From positions 32,977,088 to 33,041,087 of the forward strand of contig NC_134023.1 in NCBI RefSeq assembly GCF_040712315.1: DNA of 64,000 nt. The letters are read 5' to 3'. The number at the start of each line of letters is the position of its first letter. The first letter of the stretch is position 1. The DNA is from Castanea sativa (lineage: Eukaryota; Streptophyta; Magnoliopsida; Fagales; Fagaceae). Shown here piece by piece: positions 1 to 12,309 of the stretch. The notes under the pieces are model-generated. The model was given only the letters and a program-made list of their open reading frames with translations. It was not told the origin of the DNA and did not search any database. Both the position numbers and the translations under genes were made by a program.

Positions 1-845
1 CTGTTTCCTCCCCTCACCGTGTTCCTTTACTGGTATGTCTGCCTCAATGTAATTTAACTATTATAATTTCGTAGGTAGTGAATCATTTGTTTGCTTGTTC
101 TGTTATAATTTTGTACCTAGGTCATGCATTTTGTCTTCATTTTGTGGCCTCTGTGTTGTTGCCTTTAAATCCTTGAGATTTGTATGTGTAAGTGTAATTG
201 TAAACCTGTTGACTAATCTTGAGTATATGCTTTCGATATTGTTTGATGAATTTATTTCAGCATCTGTCTCATTCAGTTTGAACTACTATATGTGTTTCCT
301 TCGTTGAATTTGTTGCCTTTGTTACCATTTTGCATAGTCCTTCAAAGCAAGTGTTCAAGTCTGCTGGTTGAACCTATTCCTAATATTCATTTTCACAATA
401 AGTATATAATATATACTCTTGACAAATCTATAGTGGTAGTAAAGAGTTTGTAAACAAATATAATAACGATTGTTGTTGATATGAGTTATTGAGAAATGAT
501 TGTTGTTGATATGTAATTTATGTCTGTACAACTCCATTATAATTACAAGACTTTTATATGTTCTTCAAATGTGCAAATTTTTGTTAATCCTCTTTGTTAG
601 CAACTTTGCAGCCACTTAAATTATTGGGTTCTAATATCATCACTACAATATATGATCATTTATGGTCCTTGGCCTTGCTTATATGAAATTTAGAAAATCT
701 GTCTTAAAATTTTCAGTTTTAGACCTTAGTTTCTCTTATATGCTTGCTGCTTGGTAGTTTTAGTGAGTAGAAAGTTAATGTTTTTTAATCCGTATCATAA
801 AATTTCAAATGGCAAGTCTATGTGAGTATAACAAAATTTATTTAG
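1..845. other. AT-rich non-coding stretch
   Basis: No coding similarity, RNA gene or clear transposon terminus is visible. Short open frames here have no recognisable domain. It lies directly upstream of the Myb/SANT-like exon and could hold the remains of its promoter, but nothing decides this. Confidence 0.5.
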
Positions 846-1172
846 ATGGAAAATGCCACAATTGATGCCGAGGATGGGAAGTTGTGGCTTCCCCCAGTGG
901 AGAAGCATTTAATTGATATATTGTTAGAGGAGGAAGTTAAAGGGAATATGCCCCAAGGCCAGTTCAAGACTGGACTTTGGATAGCCATTGTTAAGGAATT
1001 TAACTTATGCACGACTAAAAATTACAACAAAGCACAACTTACACAAAAATATTAAAGATTGAAAGGTTGACAACGTACATTCTCCCAGCTCATCGGACGT
1101 ACGGGAATGGGATGGGATCCCATTGCAAATACAGTGAGGGGAAGTGACGCAGCATGGGCTAGTGCAATTGTG
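846..1172 (+). pseudogene. Myb/SANT-like DNA-binding protein, first exon, broken
   Basis: The ATG at 846 opens a reading frame that matches the Myb/SANT-like domain of plant LIMYB-type proteins, which is related to the DNA-binding partner of PIF/Harbinger transposases. Visible hallmarks are a W near residue 14, the block EKHLIDILLEEEVKGNMP, then FKTGLWIAIVKEFN and, further on, GMGWDP and the block W..AI. Stop codons at 1053-1055 (TAA) and 1068-1070 (TGA) interrupt it, but the same frame continues convincingly to 1172, where GTAAGT forms a good splice donor. The matching C-terminal exon is at about 10783-11110. The Copia element 2179-10482 sits between them in the intron or a lost middle exon. 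The nonsense codons make a functional product unlikely. A transposon-derived copy rather than a host gene is possible. Confidence 0.7.
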
Positions 1173-1421
1173 GTAAGTCCCTTAACATACTCCAAACACA
1201 ATTTATTACAATTAGCTATATGCATGGTTTATGGTTCTAATTAAAATGACGCTGAATTCTACCTTGTGTTCATAATAGCATGGCCCAACTTTTAAACGCT
1301 TGAGTGTCTTAGATCTACTAAATTGACTAAAATAAAAATTAAGGTGGTCTATTTGTTAAAGGGTTTGATTAATAACATATAATTTTCATTTATTTGGTCT
1401 CCAAACAAGATTAGAATCCAT
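1173..1421. other. Intron-like AT-rich sequence after the Myb/SANT exon
   Basis: The sequence starts with the splice donor GTAAGT and is AT-rich without coding similarity. It is read as the beginning of the intron of the broken Myb/SANT-like gene. Confidence 0.4.
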
Positions 1422-2118
1422 TAAAAAGAAACTAAGAAGAATTTAATGGAGGTTAGTTTCTACTAAATCTTTTTTTACCTTTCCTTGCATATCAAGAATA
1501 TGGGTTTATTAAATGGTGAATTAATAAATAGTGTGCCAAAATAGTGTTTTTATTTTTTATTTTTTTCATGTTGATGCTTTTAGAAATGGAATAAAATTTG
1601 ATCTAAAGGGTTTATTACTGTAGAATATATGTGTGATTTTGGTATAAAGTTAAATTTTGATGAAATGCTGTTACTTTTTTTTTCTTGGTATCTAAGAGTG
1701 GATGGTAGGCAATGTTTCAAATCATAACACATAAAGTTATAGGGTTAGTTGCCTATATGATTTGTATTGGGTTTTAAAAAGAAACTAAGAAAAATTTAAT
1801 GGAGGTTAGCTTCTGCTAAATCTATTTTTACCTTTCCTTGCATATCAAGAATACGGGGTTTATTCAAAATATAGGGTTTATTAAATGGTGTATTAATAAA
1901 TAGTGTGCTAAAATAGTTTTTTTTTTTTTTTTTTTCATGCTGATGGTTTAGAAATGGAATAAAATCTGATCTAAAGGGTTTATTACAATAGAATATATGT
2001 GTAATTTTGGTATAAAGTTCAATTTTGATGAAATGCTGTTACTTTTTATTTTTTTGGTATCTAAGAGTGGATTGTAGGCAAGCTTTCAAATCATAACACA
2101 TAAAGTTATAGGGTTGTT
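1422..2118. repeat. Tandem duplication, two units of about 350 bp
   Basis: The unit that starts TAAAAAGAAACTAAGAAGAA near 1422 recurs near 1774. Both units contain AATTTAATGGAGGTTAG, a CTTTCCTTGCATATCAAGAATA block, a poly-T run and an ending like CATAACACATAAAGTTATAG. The units differ by scattered substitutions and small indels. No coding capacity is seen. Confidence 0.85.
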
Positions 2119-2178
2119 ATAATTACCCTTCTAATTTGTATTGATTTTTATATAAATAAGTCATTTAACCCAATATAT

Positions 2179-3590
2179 TGAAGGAAAAATTCTGGTTTTG
2201 TATCTTATACAAAACACATAGCGAAAGCAACAAATAAGGATCTATTTTATTCATGGTTGATAACGAGCACTATGTAAATTTCAGAATTTAAGAACAAGAT
2301 GGCGTACCTCGGTGTGGAGAAATTCAAAACAAAGATTAGAAGCACTTGAAAACACTTTTAATCTTCACTCCAATTCCATTTTACGTCCAAGATGTGTGGT
2401 CTCTCAATCAGTTTTCAAGGGGAGAATGAAAGTGTTGAAAGTGTGTCTCACACTCTCTCACACACCGTTTCTTATTTCTTTTCTTTTTAATAAAAATTCT
2501 GTATGTTTCTCCCTTTATAACTAATTGATTATCTAATTGGGCTGGCCTATTGGGCATTTCCAACTGGGCTTTAGTGTGTGGTTTGGAGTGGGACCAAAAG
2601 GGACCAATAAGACACTAGCTCCAATGGGCCTTGGACTTTTCCGTCAACTCTTGACAAGTCCAAAGTTACCATTAATTATATTTAATACCACTATATAAAT
2701 ATAATTGCACTCTAGGCCTTATTAATAAATTATATCCCAAGACTTTATTATACATGCAACCCCTTCATAAAATATTCGTAGTAACACAAAGTCATAAATG
2801 TAGACTGCCACTTTGTAAATTACTACATCTTATCCTTGAGTACCCGGTTTAATTCTTTAAAGTTATTCATTATATATTTATGAAATCCAATTTCATAAAT
2901 ATATACTTTAGTAATTTCTTACTAAAGTGGTTAGGCCTAACTCTCTAAATAACTAAACCCATTAAACTTATCTCAAGGGAATATTTTATATCTCCATCAA
3001 GAGACTATGAATTCCATCTTGAGAAAATATGTTCCATCAACACTAAATGTGGCTGCCCAACATACTGAGATTTTAACCGTCACTTCAGATCTCACTCCTG
3101 ATATATCAAAGCAACCTACAATTCATGATCAGATCCATTATTCTCTCAAGATTAAGAGTTCATGCAAATAGAAGTCATGAGATTTATTATTCATTTGATA
3201 GTCATTAGGAGAATAATAAATCTCATAGCGGTCCTGTTCAATATGTTTTAACTCTTAAAACATAACATATCAACTAGAAGTCTCAACTTTCATGATCAAG
3301 ACAAATCATCTTAGTTGACACGTTATAGTCTTCTCAGATGAAATGCCCAATTTCATCACCGACTACGAACTATAAATTTTGAGTTTACAAAGAACTTGTG
3401 ATTTACATCTTCTGTGACTTTTCACATAAATCACTTACAATGCATCTCATGGACTATATGATAATGTCTCATATTCATGTTACCATTATTTTAGATAATA
3501 ATAAAATAACTTTATCAATCACAATATTAAGTCATACATAATGTCATACATAATATCATACAATAGGATTTAAGGACACTAATCCTAACA
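2179..3590 (-). repeat. Copia 3' LTR (left on the plus strand)
   Basis: This is 1412 bp and pairs with 9041-10482 over its full length. On the plus strand it begins TGAAGGAAAAATTCTGG and ends ACTAATCCTAACA. The polypurine tract on the minus strand, GGGCAAGTGGGAGAT, is at 3591-3605. Confidence 0.95.
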
Positions 3591-3604
3591 ATCTCCCACT
3601 TGCC

Positions 3605-5290
3605 CTAAAGACTATTGTGCACTAATCTAACTCCCATTCCCTCCAAATGTAACTCAAAAGTCCTTTGAGGCAAGGCTTTGGTAAAGGGATCTGCTAGATT
3701 ATTTGCACTTTCAATCTTTGCTACCACAATATCTCCACGAGCAACAATATCTCGAATAATGTGGTACTTCCTCTCAATGTGCTTTCCTTTCTTGTGATTT
3801 CTTGGATCTTTGGATTGTGCAACCGCTCCACTATTGTCGTAAAACAATGTGATGGGAACTTGCTCCATTCTCACAACACCAAGATTAGAAAGGAATTTCT
3901 TGAGCCAAACAGCCTCCTTTGCTGCTTCACAAGTAGCAACGTACTCGGCTTCCATGGTGGAGTCCGCAATACAAGATTGCTTAACGCTCCTCCAACTTAT
4001 GGCTCCACCTCCCAAGGTGAAAACACATCCTAAAGTGGATTTTCTGAAATCTAAATCTGACTGAAAGTCTGAATCTGTATAGCCAATAGGAATCAAATCC
4101 TCACTATGGTAAACAAGCATATAATCTCTCGTTCTCCTAAGATACTTGAGAATATGTTTTACAGCTTGCCAATGTTTTGGTCCTGGATTTGATTGATATC
4201 GGCTGACCATGCCAACTGAATAACAAATATCTGGTCTAGTACAAAGCATGGCATACATGAGACTTCCCACTACAGAAGCATAAGGAACTTGTCTCATCAT
4301 ATTTTCTTCCTCTTGAGTCTTAGGCCTTTGGTCATCAGACAGAGGAACTCCATGTCTAAAAGGAAGCAATCCTTTCTTGGAGTTTTGCGTGCTAAACCGT
4401 TCTAGGACCTTATCTATATATCCAGCTTGTGATAAGCCTAACATCTTATTCTTGCGATCTCGCCAAAGTTTGATCCCTAAAATAAAGTTAGCCTCACCCA
4501 AGTCCTTCATATCAAATTGGCTTGACAACCAAACTTTAACCGATGACATTACCCCTACATCATTCCCAATGAGTAGAATATCATCAACATAAAGCACTAA
4601 GAACATTACTACTTTGTCTCGATGTCTTTTGTACACACATGGTTCATTAAGATTTTGTTCAAAACCAAATGACTTGATTGCTTGATCAAATCTAATGTTC
4701 CACGACCTAGATGCTTGTTTAAGTCCATAAATGGACCTATTCAACTTGCATACCATATGCTCTTGGTTCTTTGCTATGAAACCTTCCTGTTGCAACATGT
4801 ATATTTCTTCTTCAAGATTACCATTAAGAAATGCAGTCTTGACATCCATTTGCCAAATCTCATAATCATAATGAGCAGCAATGGATAAGAGAATTTTGAT
4901 AGATTTAAGCATGGCTACTGGCAAAAAAGTTTCATCATAATCAATACCTTCTTTTTGTGTATACTCTTTCGCCACTAGTCTTGCTTTAAAGGTTTCGACC
5001 TTTCCATCTATCCCTCTCTTTTTCTTGTAAACCCATTTACAACCAACAGGTTTAATTCCGTTAGGCATCTTTACAAGATCCCATACATGATTGGAATCCA
5101 TAGAATCCAATTCAGATTTCATAGCTTGGACCCAATGATGTGCATCTATATCATTCATTGCTTCATCATAAGTGTAAGGATCCGATTCAGCTTCTTCTGA
5201 GATAGCCTCATAAGTTTCTCCCAAACCTATGAATCTTATCGGAGGCCGAACAATTCTCCCACTACGACGAGGCATCTGTGTACTAGACAT
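3605..5290 (-). pseudogene. Copia reverse transcriptase and RNase H
   Basis: This is a 561-residue open frame on the minus strand. It has the Ty1/copia RT signatures KARLVAKEYTQKEGIDYDETF, QMDVKTAFLNGNLEEEIYM and SIYGLKQASRSW, and the catalytic box YVDDILLIG. RNase H follows, with YTDSDFQSDLD, STMEAEYVA and a KHIERKYH tail. This part of the polyprotein is the best preserved. The frame is separated from the upstream integrase part by an in-frame stop at 5306-5308 and by a frameshift near 5570, so no complete polyprotein can be made. Confidence 0.93.
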
Positions 5291-5305
5291 CTCATGAGTA
5301 GTATC

Positions 5306-6201
5306 TTATGGTGTATCTAATACAGTCATATCATCCCTAGTTTCATCCATTGGTTGTTCAACTACAGGTTCATTCATTTCAGCCAAGACAACTTTATTTC
5401 TCGGAGTAAAATTATTCATATAGTCATTTTCCAAGAATTTGACATTTGTACTAACAAACACTTTATTATCTTTATGACTATAGAATAAACCTCCAACTGT
5501 TCCTTTTGGATACCCTACAAAAAATATCACTTCTGTTTTAGACTGTAACTTGTCAGTGCTGAACAACCCCAAATGTAGAGATGTCTCATACTAGACTTAT
5601 GTCCATTCCATAACTTTATAAGTGTTTTAGGAATAGACTTCAAAGGTACTAAATTCAGAAGATACATTGCAGTATTTAAGGCATATCCCCAAAAAGAAAT
5701 TGGTAGAGTCGAATAACTCAACATGGACCTAACCATATCTAAAAGAGTCCTATTCCTTCTTTCTGTTACACCATTTTGTTGTGGAGTTCCAGGTGCAGTC
5801 AACTGAGATATAATCTCATTTTCAATCAAGTAATCCTTAAAATCACCAAGAAGGTATTCGCCACCTCGATCAGATCGAATGGCCTTTATGTGTTTACCCA
5901 ATTGATTCTCAACTTCAGCCCTAAACTCTTTGAACTTTTCAAATACTTCAGACTTCTGTTTCATTAGGTACACATAACCAAATCTAGAGTAATCATCAGT
6001 GAAAGTAATGAAATACTCATAGCCACCTCTTGCTTGGATTGACATAGGGCCACATACATCTAAATGTACTAGTTCTAGCAAATCTTGGGCTCTTCTATCC
6101 TTTGTATTAAAAGGTCATTTGGTCATCTTATCTTCCAAACAAGATTTGCAAACTGGAAAACCATCAAAGTCCATGGGCTGTAAAAGTCCATCTTTGATTA
6201 G
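5306..6201 (-). pseudogene. Copia integrase, interrupted
   Basis: The integrase core is read in two pieces, 5527-6201 and 5306-5572. The DDE residues are visible as LVHLDVCGP (D), AIRSDRGGEYL (D) and NGVTERRNRTL (E). The C-terminal integrase motif TEVIFFVGYPKGTVGG appears only after a frameshift around 5570. Another in-frame TGA near 6116-6118 and the stop at 6202-6204 separate the core from the gag/protease frame. It is the remnant of an enzyme that would insert retrotransposon cDNA into the genome. Confidence 0.9.
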
Positions 6202-7539
6202 TCATTGAATACTACTTGAATTAATATAACCTAAACACAAGTGCCATAGATATGCATCACTAGTAGAAGAAAACTTTCTCTTTAATGATTTTACATGAGA
6301 GCTACTATCTAATTCAGAATTGTATAATTCATGCTTATCAGGAGTTAAAATATAAAGACCATCTACAATATTGCCAGAACAGATAAACACTTTATCCTTC
6401 TTTATTACAACATTGTCTTTCAGGATAATACAATATCCATGTTTACCTAAGTAAGTTGCAGAAATTAAATTCCTACGAACATTAGGTACATACAAGGAGT
6501 CTTCCAATATTAAAACTCTAGACTTAAAACACAAATTAAACACTCCAACAGCTTCAACTGGAATCTTGCTCCCATCAGCCATAGTAAGAAATAGTTCTCC
6601 CTCATTCAACTTTCTGGTCTCCTGGAACCCCTGCAAAGAATTGCAGATATGATTAGTACAACTTGAATCCACACACCAGGAATCCGTTGGATTCTGTACC
6701 AAACATATTTCAAGAAGAAATGAACTTTTCATACCCTTATTCTTGGCAGCCTTGAATGTTGGATAATTCCTCTTCCAATGTCCCTTCTCACCACAATGGA
6801 AACACTTTCCTTTGTTGGCAACCCCTAAGGCAATTTGTTTACCATCTTTCTTAATGAAGTCCTTCTTCTTCTTCTTACCCTTGCCTTTCGACTTAGGTTG
6901 AGAAGTAGAAGCTTCACCAACATTGGCTTCAACACTAGAAGTACCAAGGATGCCTTCCGCTGCCACTAACTCATTCATTAATTCAGACAAAGAATAAATC
7001 TTTTTGTTCATATTATAATTAAGTCTGAATTCCTTGAATGATTCTGGTAGTGACTGGAGTATCATATCCACTTGGGATTCTCCACCAATGTTGGCACCTA
7101 AAACTTCTAATATGTTTAGATTAGCAATCATCCTAAGACAATGCTCCCTCACTGAACTTCCTGCAGCCATTTTGGTATTATAAATTTGCCTCATGGTTTC
7201 TTGCCTTGCAGAACGACCTTGCTCACCAAACATCTCCTTCAGACTATGCATTATGTCCGAAGCAAGTTCTATATCTTGCATTTGATGCTGTAGAACATTT
7301 GAGATAGATGCTAGGATATAGCACTTGGCCATCTCATTAGATTTCTGCCAACGATCATATTGCTGTTTTTCCTCAAGAGGAGCATTTAATGAAGGAAAGG
7401 TAGGACATGGTTGAGTAAGCACATATTTATGCTCTTCAGCAGTAAGAACAATATCCAGATTTCTTTTCCAGTCAACATAGTTGGATCCAATCAGTTTATT
7501 TTGGTTAAGAATAGAAACAAGTGGGCTAAATGATGCCAT
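6202..7539 (-). pseudogene. Copia gag and protease part of the polyprotein
   Basis: This is a 445-residue frame on the minus strand. The N-terminus SPLVSILNQNKLIGSNYVDW is typical of Copia gag. A CCHC zinc knuckle, CFHCGEKGHWKR, follows a lysine-rich linker near residue 245. Further on, SWCVDSSCTNHI is a degenerate aspartic-protease site (family form D-S/T-G), and LWHLCLGYI marks the start of the pre-integrase region. The frame ends at a premature TGA at 6202-6204, because the polyprotein frame continues beyond it. Confidence 0.9.
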
Positions 7540-9022
7540 GATAAAATCTGAAAATAATAAACATGAATATAATAAGTAAACTAGACATTATCAATTTAGC
7601 ATATAAGCATATAATATGAAATCTTAATAAAACCATAAAATAATATATGCAACGACAACCCAATCTCATATTCAATATCCCTCAGCAAAGAGTGAACATA
7701 AAATACTATGATTGATTGAGAACTATTCTCATTATTAGTGCTATCATGATAACTCTTATCAAACACTAATAATATGTCATTTTATATTTAGCCTCTAAGT
7801 AATAATAACAAGAACTCAGCATAGAGGATACTATAATACTTAGTCTAGTGTATACCATTGTCTAGAATAATGTGTAACCACATTTCATCTCTTTGACAGG
7901 CTTATTTTGTAGTACCATGATGAAACACCCTCCGCATGGAATGCAAAGCTCGAAGCTAAAACAAGGTGTTTATCAAACCATTATAAACCAGGAAATTCAA
8001 TCTTGTAGGACCATGAAATAAATACTCTCCGCATGGAATGCTAAGCTCGAAGCAAAGACAAAGTTTATATTTCACACTACTATGAACCAACAATAAAGGC
8101 CGTGAGATCCAACCCTTGTATCTCTCTCCTACTAGATATTTTAAATTAAAAGTTTTTAAGATCAAGAATGATAATAACGCTAGACACGTGAAAAACATAA
8201 TCCTAATCTCATTAGGAATAAATTTCATTATCCTAGCATTAACATATATAAATATATATAACGTAATATATAAACTCATATATTACAAAACTATATTATA
8301 TTTTATATATATATATAATACAATATATAATATATGATTATTATATTATATTATATTATATTATATTATATATATATATAACTATTGTACTTTCAGATGG
8401 TGGAATACTTCATATACGAATTCTATTTTTTTTTTTCATGGCCATAAAGCATTTGCATACAAAGCCAATGCATTTGGACAAAAGTCAATTCAACCGTGGG
8501 CTATCATTCTGTCTTATTCTAACTTCCAATAACTTGCTCCTCATGCATGTGGCAACCAACCCGTATAAATCATGGCATGAAAAAATATAAGCAAGCAATT
8601 AAAGACCAAGCCATGCCACAAAAAACAAGCCATTCATTAATTCAAGCCATGAAATGCATGCATTAAGTCCAAGCCAAACGGTGCAATGCCAATCCAAAGT
8701 TAATTGACAGTTACATAACTCCCATTCAATAACTACCATGAAAAAATGCAATCCGTACAAACTTGGTAAATAACAATCAAAGCATCAACACAAGTTTTCA
8801 ATGCACTAAACAAATACTTCCAGTGGTTGAACATGGATTCAAATAAGACACGGCCCACGTGAATAACTACTCTTCAAGGGCAGTTATTATCAAAAGATTA
8901 CTTTTGTTAATGTACGGCTCCTCTTCATTATATCCCTATGATGCAGAAAATTGAAACACAAAGATAATAGTTTTCTTAAATTCTAAAACTCAGTCACACT
9001 CTATACAATCATGATATGAAAA
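7540..9022 (-). other. Copia 5' leader with a 97-bp direct repeat
   Basis: This is an unusually long untranslated leader of about 1.5 kb between primer site and gag. A block around CTCCGCATGGAATGC with the following AAGCTCGAAGC occurs twice, near 7930 and 8027. An AT-only stretch with TATAT repeats spans about 8280-8385. No open reading frame with similarity is seen. Confidence 0.7.
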
Positions 9023-9025
9023 CCT

Positions 9026-9038
9026 GGCTTTGATACCA
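9026..9038 (-). other. Copia primer-binding site (tRNA-iMet type)
   Basis: On the minus strand it reads TGGTATCAAAGCC, two bases after the end of the 5' LTR. It differs by one base from the usual plant initiator-Met complement TGGTATCAGAGC. Confidence 0.85.
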
Positions 9039-9040
9039 AT

Positions 9041-10482
9041 TGAAGGAAAAATTCTGGTTTTGTATCTCATACAAAACACATAGCGGAAGCAACAAATAAA
9101 GATCTATTTTATTCATGGTTAATAACGTGCACTATGTAAATTTCAGAATTTAAGAACAAGATGACGTACCTTGGTGTGGAAAAATTCAAAACAAAGATTA
9201 GAAGCACTTGGAAACACTTTTAATCTTCACTCCAATTCCACTTTATGCCCAAGATGTGTGGTCTCTCAATCAGTTTTCAAGGGGAGAATGAAAGTGTGTC
9301 TCACACTCTCTCACACACCGTTTCTTATTTCTTTTCTTTTTAATAAAAATTTTGTATGTTTCTCCCTTTATAACTAACTGATTATCTAATTGGACCGACC
9401 TATTAGGTATTTCCAATTGGGCTTTAGTGTGTGCCTTGGAGTGGAACCAAAAGGGACCAATAAGACACTAGCTCCAATGGGCCTTGGGCTTTTCCGTCAA
9501 CTCTTGACAAGTCCAAAGTTACCATTAATTATATTTAATACCACTATATAAATAAAATTGCACTCTAGGCCTTATTAATAAATTATATCTCAAGACTTTA
9601 TTATACATGCAACCCCTTCATAAAATATTCATAGTAACACAAAGTCATAAATGTAGACTGCCACTTTGTAAATTACTACATCTTATCCTTGAGTACCCAG
9701 TTTAATTCTTTAAAGTTATTCATTATATATTTATGAAATCCAATTTCATAAATATATACTTTAGTATTTTCTTACTAAAGTGGTTAGGCCTAATTCTCTG
9801 AATAACTGAACCCATTAAACTTATCTCAAGGGAATATTTTATATCTCCATCAAGAGACTATGAATTCCATCTTGAGAATATATGTTCCATTAACACTAAA
9901 TGTGGCTGCCCAACATACTGAGGTTTTGGCCGTCACTTCAGATCTCACTCCTGATATATCAAAGCAACCTATACTTCATGATCAGGTCCATTATTCTCTC
10001 AAGATTAAGAGTTCATACAAATAGAAGTCGTGAAATTTATTATTCATTTGACAGTCATTAGGAGAATAATAAATCTCACAGCAGTCCTGTTCAATATATT
10101 TTAACTTTTAAAACATATCAATATATCAACTAGAAGTCTCCACTTCCATGATCAAGACTAATCATCTTAGTTGACATGTTATAGTCTTCGCAGATGAAAT
10201 GCCCAATTTCATCATCGATTACGAATTATAAATTCTGAGTTTACAAAGAACTTGTGATTTACATCTTCTGTAACTTTTCACATAAATCACATACAATGCA
10301 TCTCATGGACTATATGATAATGTCCCATATTAATGTTACCATTATTTTAGATAATAATAAAATAACTTCATCAATCACAATATTAAGTCATACATCATGT
10401 CATACATAATGTCATACATAATATCATACATAATATCATATATAGCATCATACAATAGGATTTAAGGACACTAATCCTAACA
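9041..10482 (-). repeat. Copia 5' LTR (right on the plus strand)
   Basis: This is 1442 bp and the partner of 2179-3590. It is slightly longer because of an extra run of CATACATAATAT-type repeats near its right end (10390-10445). The TSD TATAT follows at 10483-10487. Confidence 0.95.
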
Positions 10483-10634
10483 TATATATGATTGTTAATA
10501 GGCCAACCATCGATGCAAGGAGTTCTGCAAAAAGGGGCTGCAACACTACAACCTATTGGGCAAGCTTTTCAATGCGAACACAGCCACGGGTTTCCTCCAA
10601 ATATCATCTACCCAGCTAGCTCCAAACAATTTCG

Positions 10635-10658
10635 AAGAGAGAGAGAGAGAGAGAGAGA
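10635..10658. repeat. (GA)n microsatellite
   Basis: About 12 GA units. They create long but meaningless open frames on both strands. Confidence 0.95.
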
Positions 10659-10782
10659 AAGAGCTGGATGCAGCCTTCCTATCATTGAGGGTACATGTCA
10701 ATGTCAACGTCGATAGTGTGGATGACGTGGAGGAGTTGCCCACATCGGGTGAAGGGCAAAGCTGGAGGTGACCTAAAAATCG

Positions 10783-11110
10783 GCCAGCTAAACCGTCTCA
10801 GTTAAGCGGAAAAAGGAAGAAAAGAGGCTCCCTTGAAACCATGATTGAGGCAATTTAGGGGTTTATTAAGATGAGGAACCGGAGCAGGAGAAAGTCCAGC
10901 GACACTAGAGAGTCTTTTTTGTGGGGGGGTGAGCAAGAGTCAATTACGCAAGCTGTATCACTGCTCAACGAGCACAACGATGTGGATTATTTCACATATT
11001 GCAAGGTTGTAACGGAGCTTCATAACCCCAAGAGTAGATCCGCCTTCTTTGCTATGATGGTATATAGAAGAAGGGTTTGGATTGAGTTTATTGGTGGTGG
11101 ACTGCAATAG
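10783..11110 (+). pseudogene. Myb/SANT-like protein, last exon, broken
   Basis: One frame reads through a basic stretch GKRKKRGSLETMIEAI, an in-frame TAG at 10856-10858, then GFIKMRN and the typical C-terminal helix region with SITQAVSLLNEHNDVD, YCKVVTELHNPKSRSAFF and RRRVWIEFI, ending at the stop 11108-11110. This is the conserved tail of plant Myb/SANT-like (LIMYB-type) proteins. It is the other end of the gene whose DNA-binding exon lies at 846-1172. The Copia insertion separates them by more than 8 kb. The sequence 10488-10782 may contain the more variable middle part, but I could not establish its frame. Confidence 0.65.
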
Positions 11111-11217
11111 TGGTGGGGGTGGTTGATGGTGTGCGCCGTTTAGATAGCCGTGGCAATAATTAGTAGTCTTATTTTGCTTTAATTTCAATGGTCAAAGTTT
11201 GTATTATGTTAATATTT

Positions 11218-12309
11218 TGGACAATGTTTGCATACTAGCTTCCTTTATTATTGTAAAGTTGTTTTTTACAACTATTTTGTGTTGACTTTAATTCCATGCC
11301 AAATTTGATTGTAATTTTGTCCAATCTTATGTACCCTGTATTGTATGTGGGATTTCTCTGTAAGGGTTGTGTGTAAAAGAGAGAGTGTGAAGACTCAAGG
11401 CAAATTGAAGACCAAAGAAGTTTTCGTGGATAGCTCGTGAGAAGTCTTCCCGCGAAGTAAAGCCATGTGCTCAGTACATGACTGTAATGCGAAGAGTCAT
11501 GACAGATGGTGACAACTGGTTTTTGCAGTAGCTCGTAGGTAAGGCCTTCCTGCGAGATACCCGTGAAACAGTCTGTTTTGCTATTTTGTCATATCTGCTC
11601 TACTTCATCCTCATCCACACTATATATGCCATCATTACCCATATATTGAGTGGAGTGCTTTTTAGAGAGAAAATCCTAGCCACAAACCCTTAAGAGTTAG
11701 AAATTGTCATACCCACAATCCTCTACACAATCTTTTGTGGTTTTCCTCAACTCCTACCTCTCCATATCCAAATCCTTGAGAGGTTGATAGTCCAAACACT
11801 TACCACTTCCATCCTGAGTGTAAAGTGAGGTTTTGGTGTTGCTAGGAAGCATTGGAAGAAGCCATTTGTTTGGTGGATGCAATCAGGCTGAATTGCGTGA
11901 TCCAGAAGCTAGAGAAGACAACGCTTGACGAAGTCAGTTGGTAGCAGGAACTTGGAAGGCTCGAGTACATGGAGTAGACTTGGTTTGGAGGGTCTTTTGT
12001 TATTTGTGTACTCCAACTTATTCTCTAGTGGATCGATTTACCGCTTGGAGGGTGGCAGAGAGGTTTTTCGCCGAGGTTTTTGGTTTCCTCTTTGATAACA
12101 CATCGAAGTGTTATCTTGTGTTTGCATTCTTCTTCCTTACTTTTTTAGCTTTCATTTTACTACTGTGTTGTGATGAATATAGCTTAGAGTAGTTTATTGT
12201 TTTGTTCACTCGCATTTACTTTATTCCGCACTTAGTTTAAGTTAGAGTAAAATCAACCAAGCCGTAAGTTTTAATTTGGGGGTCTAAACAGTTCTTGTGT
12301 TTTCACACA
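11218..12309 (+). mobile_element. Solo LTR, Copia SIRE/Maximus-like
   Basis: It is 1092 bp, starts TGGACAATGTTTGC, ends TGTGTTTTCACACA, and has the perfect 5-bp TSD TATTT at 11213-11217 and 12310-12314. The internal block from about 11970 to 12110, with GATCGATTTACCGCTTGGAG and GATAACACATC, resembles LTRs of the SIRE/Maximus group as I remember them. A TATA-like CACTATATATGCC at about 11619 suggests plus orientation. No internal retrotransposon sequence is present, so it arose by LTR-LTR recombination. The open frame at 11938-12192 is an accident inside it. Confidence 0.85.

Larger units (their letters stand above)
2179..10482 (-). mobile_element. Complete but dead Ty1/copia retrotransposon
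   Basis: The element is about 8.3 kb and lies on the minus strand. Its two long LTRs (2179-3590 and 9041-10482) begin TG and end CA on the plus strand and are flanked by the 5-bp TSD TATAT (2174-2178 and 10483-10487). A tRNA-iMet-type primer site and a polypurine tract sit next to the LTRs. The domain order gag, protease, integrase, RT, RNase H is that of Ty1/copia. The coding region carries at least three in-frame stops and one frameshift. In the first 220 bp or so of the LTRs I count about 12 differences, so the insertion is not recent. It landed inside the Myb/SANT-like gene remnant. Confidence 0.95.

Noticed and set aside
2179..10482. Active Copia element
   Set aside because: Three in-frame stops, a frameshift in integrase and clear divergence between the LTRs exclude autonomy.
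10492..10771. Several open frames around the GA run, on both strands
   Set aside because: They arise from the GA microsatellite, which gives repeated R-E or S-L residues in different frames. No domain was recognised.
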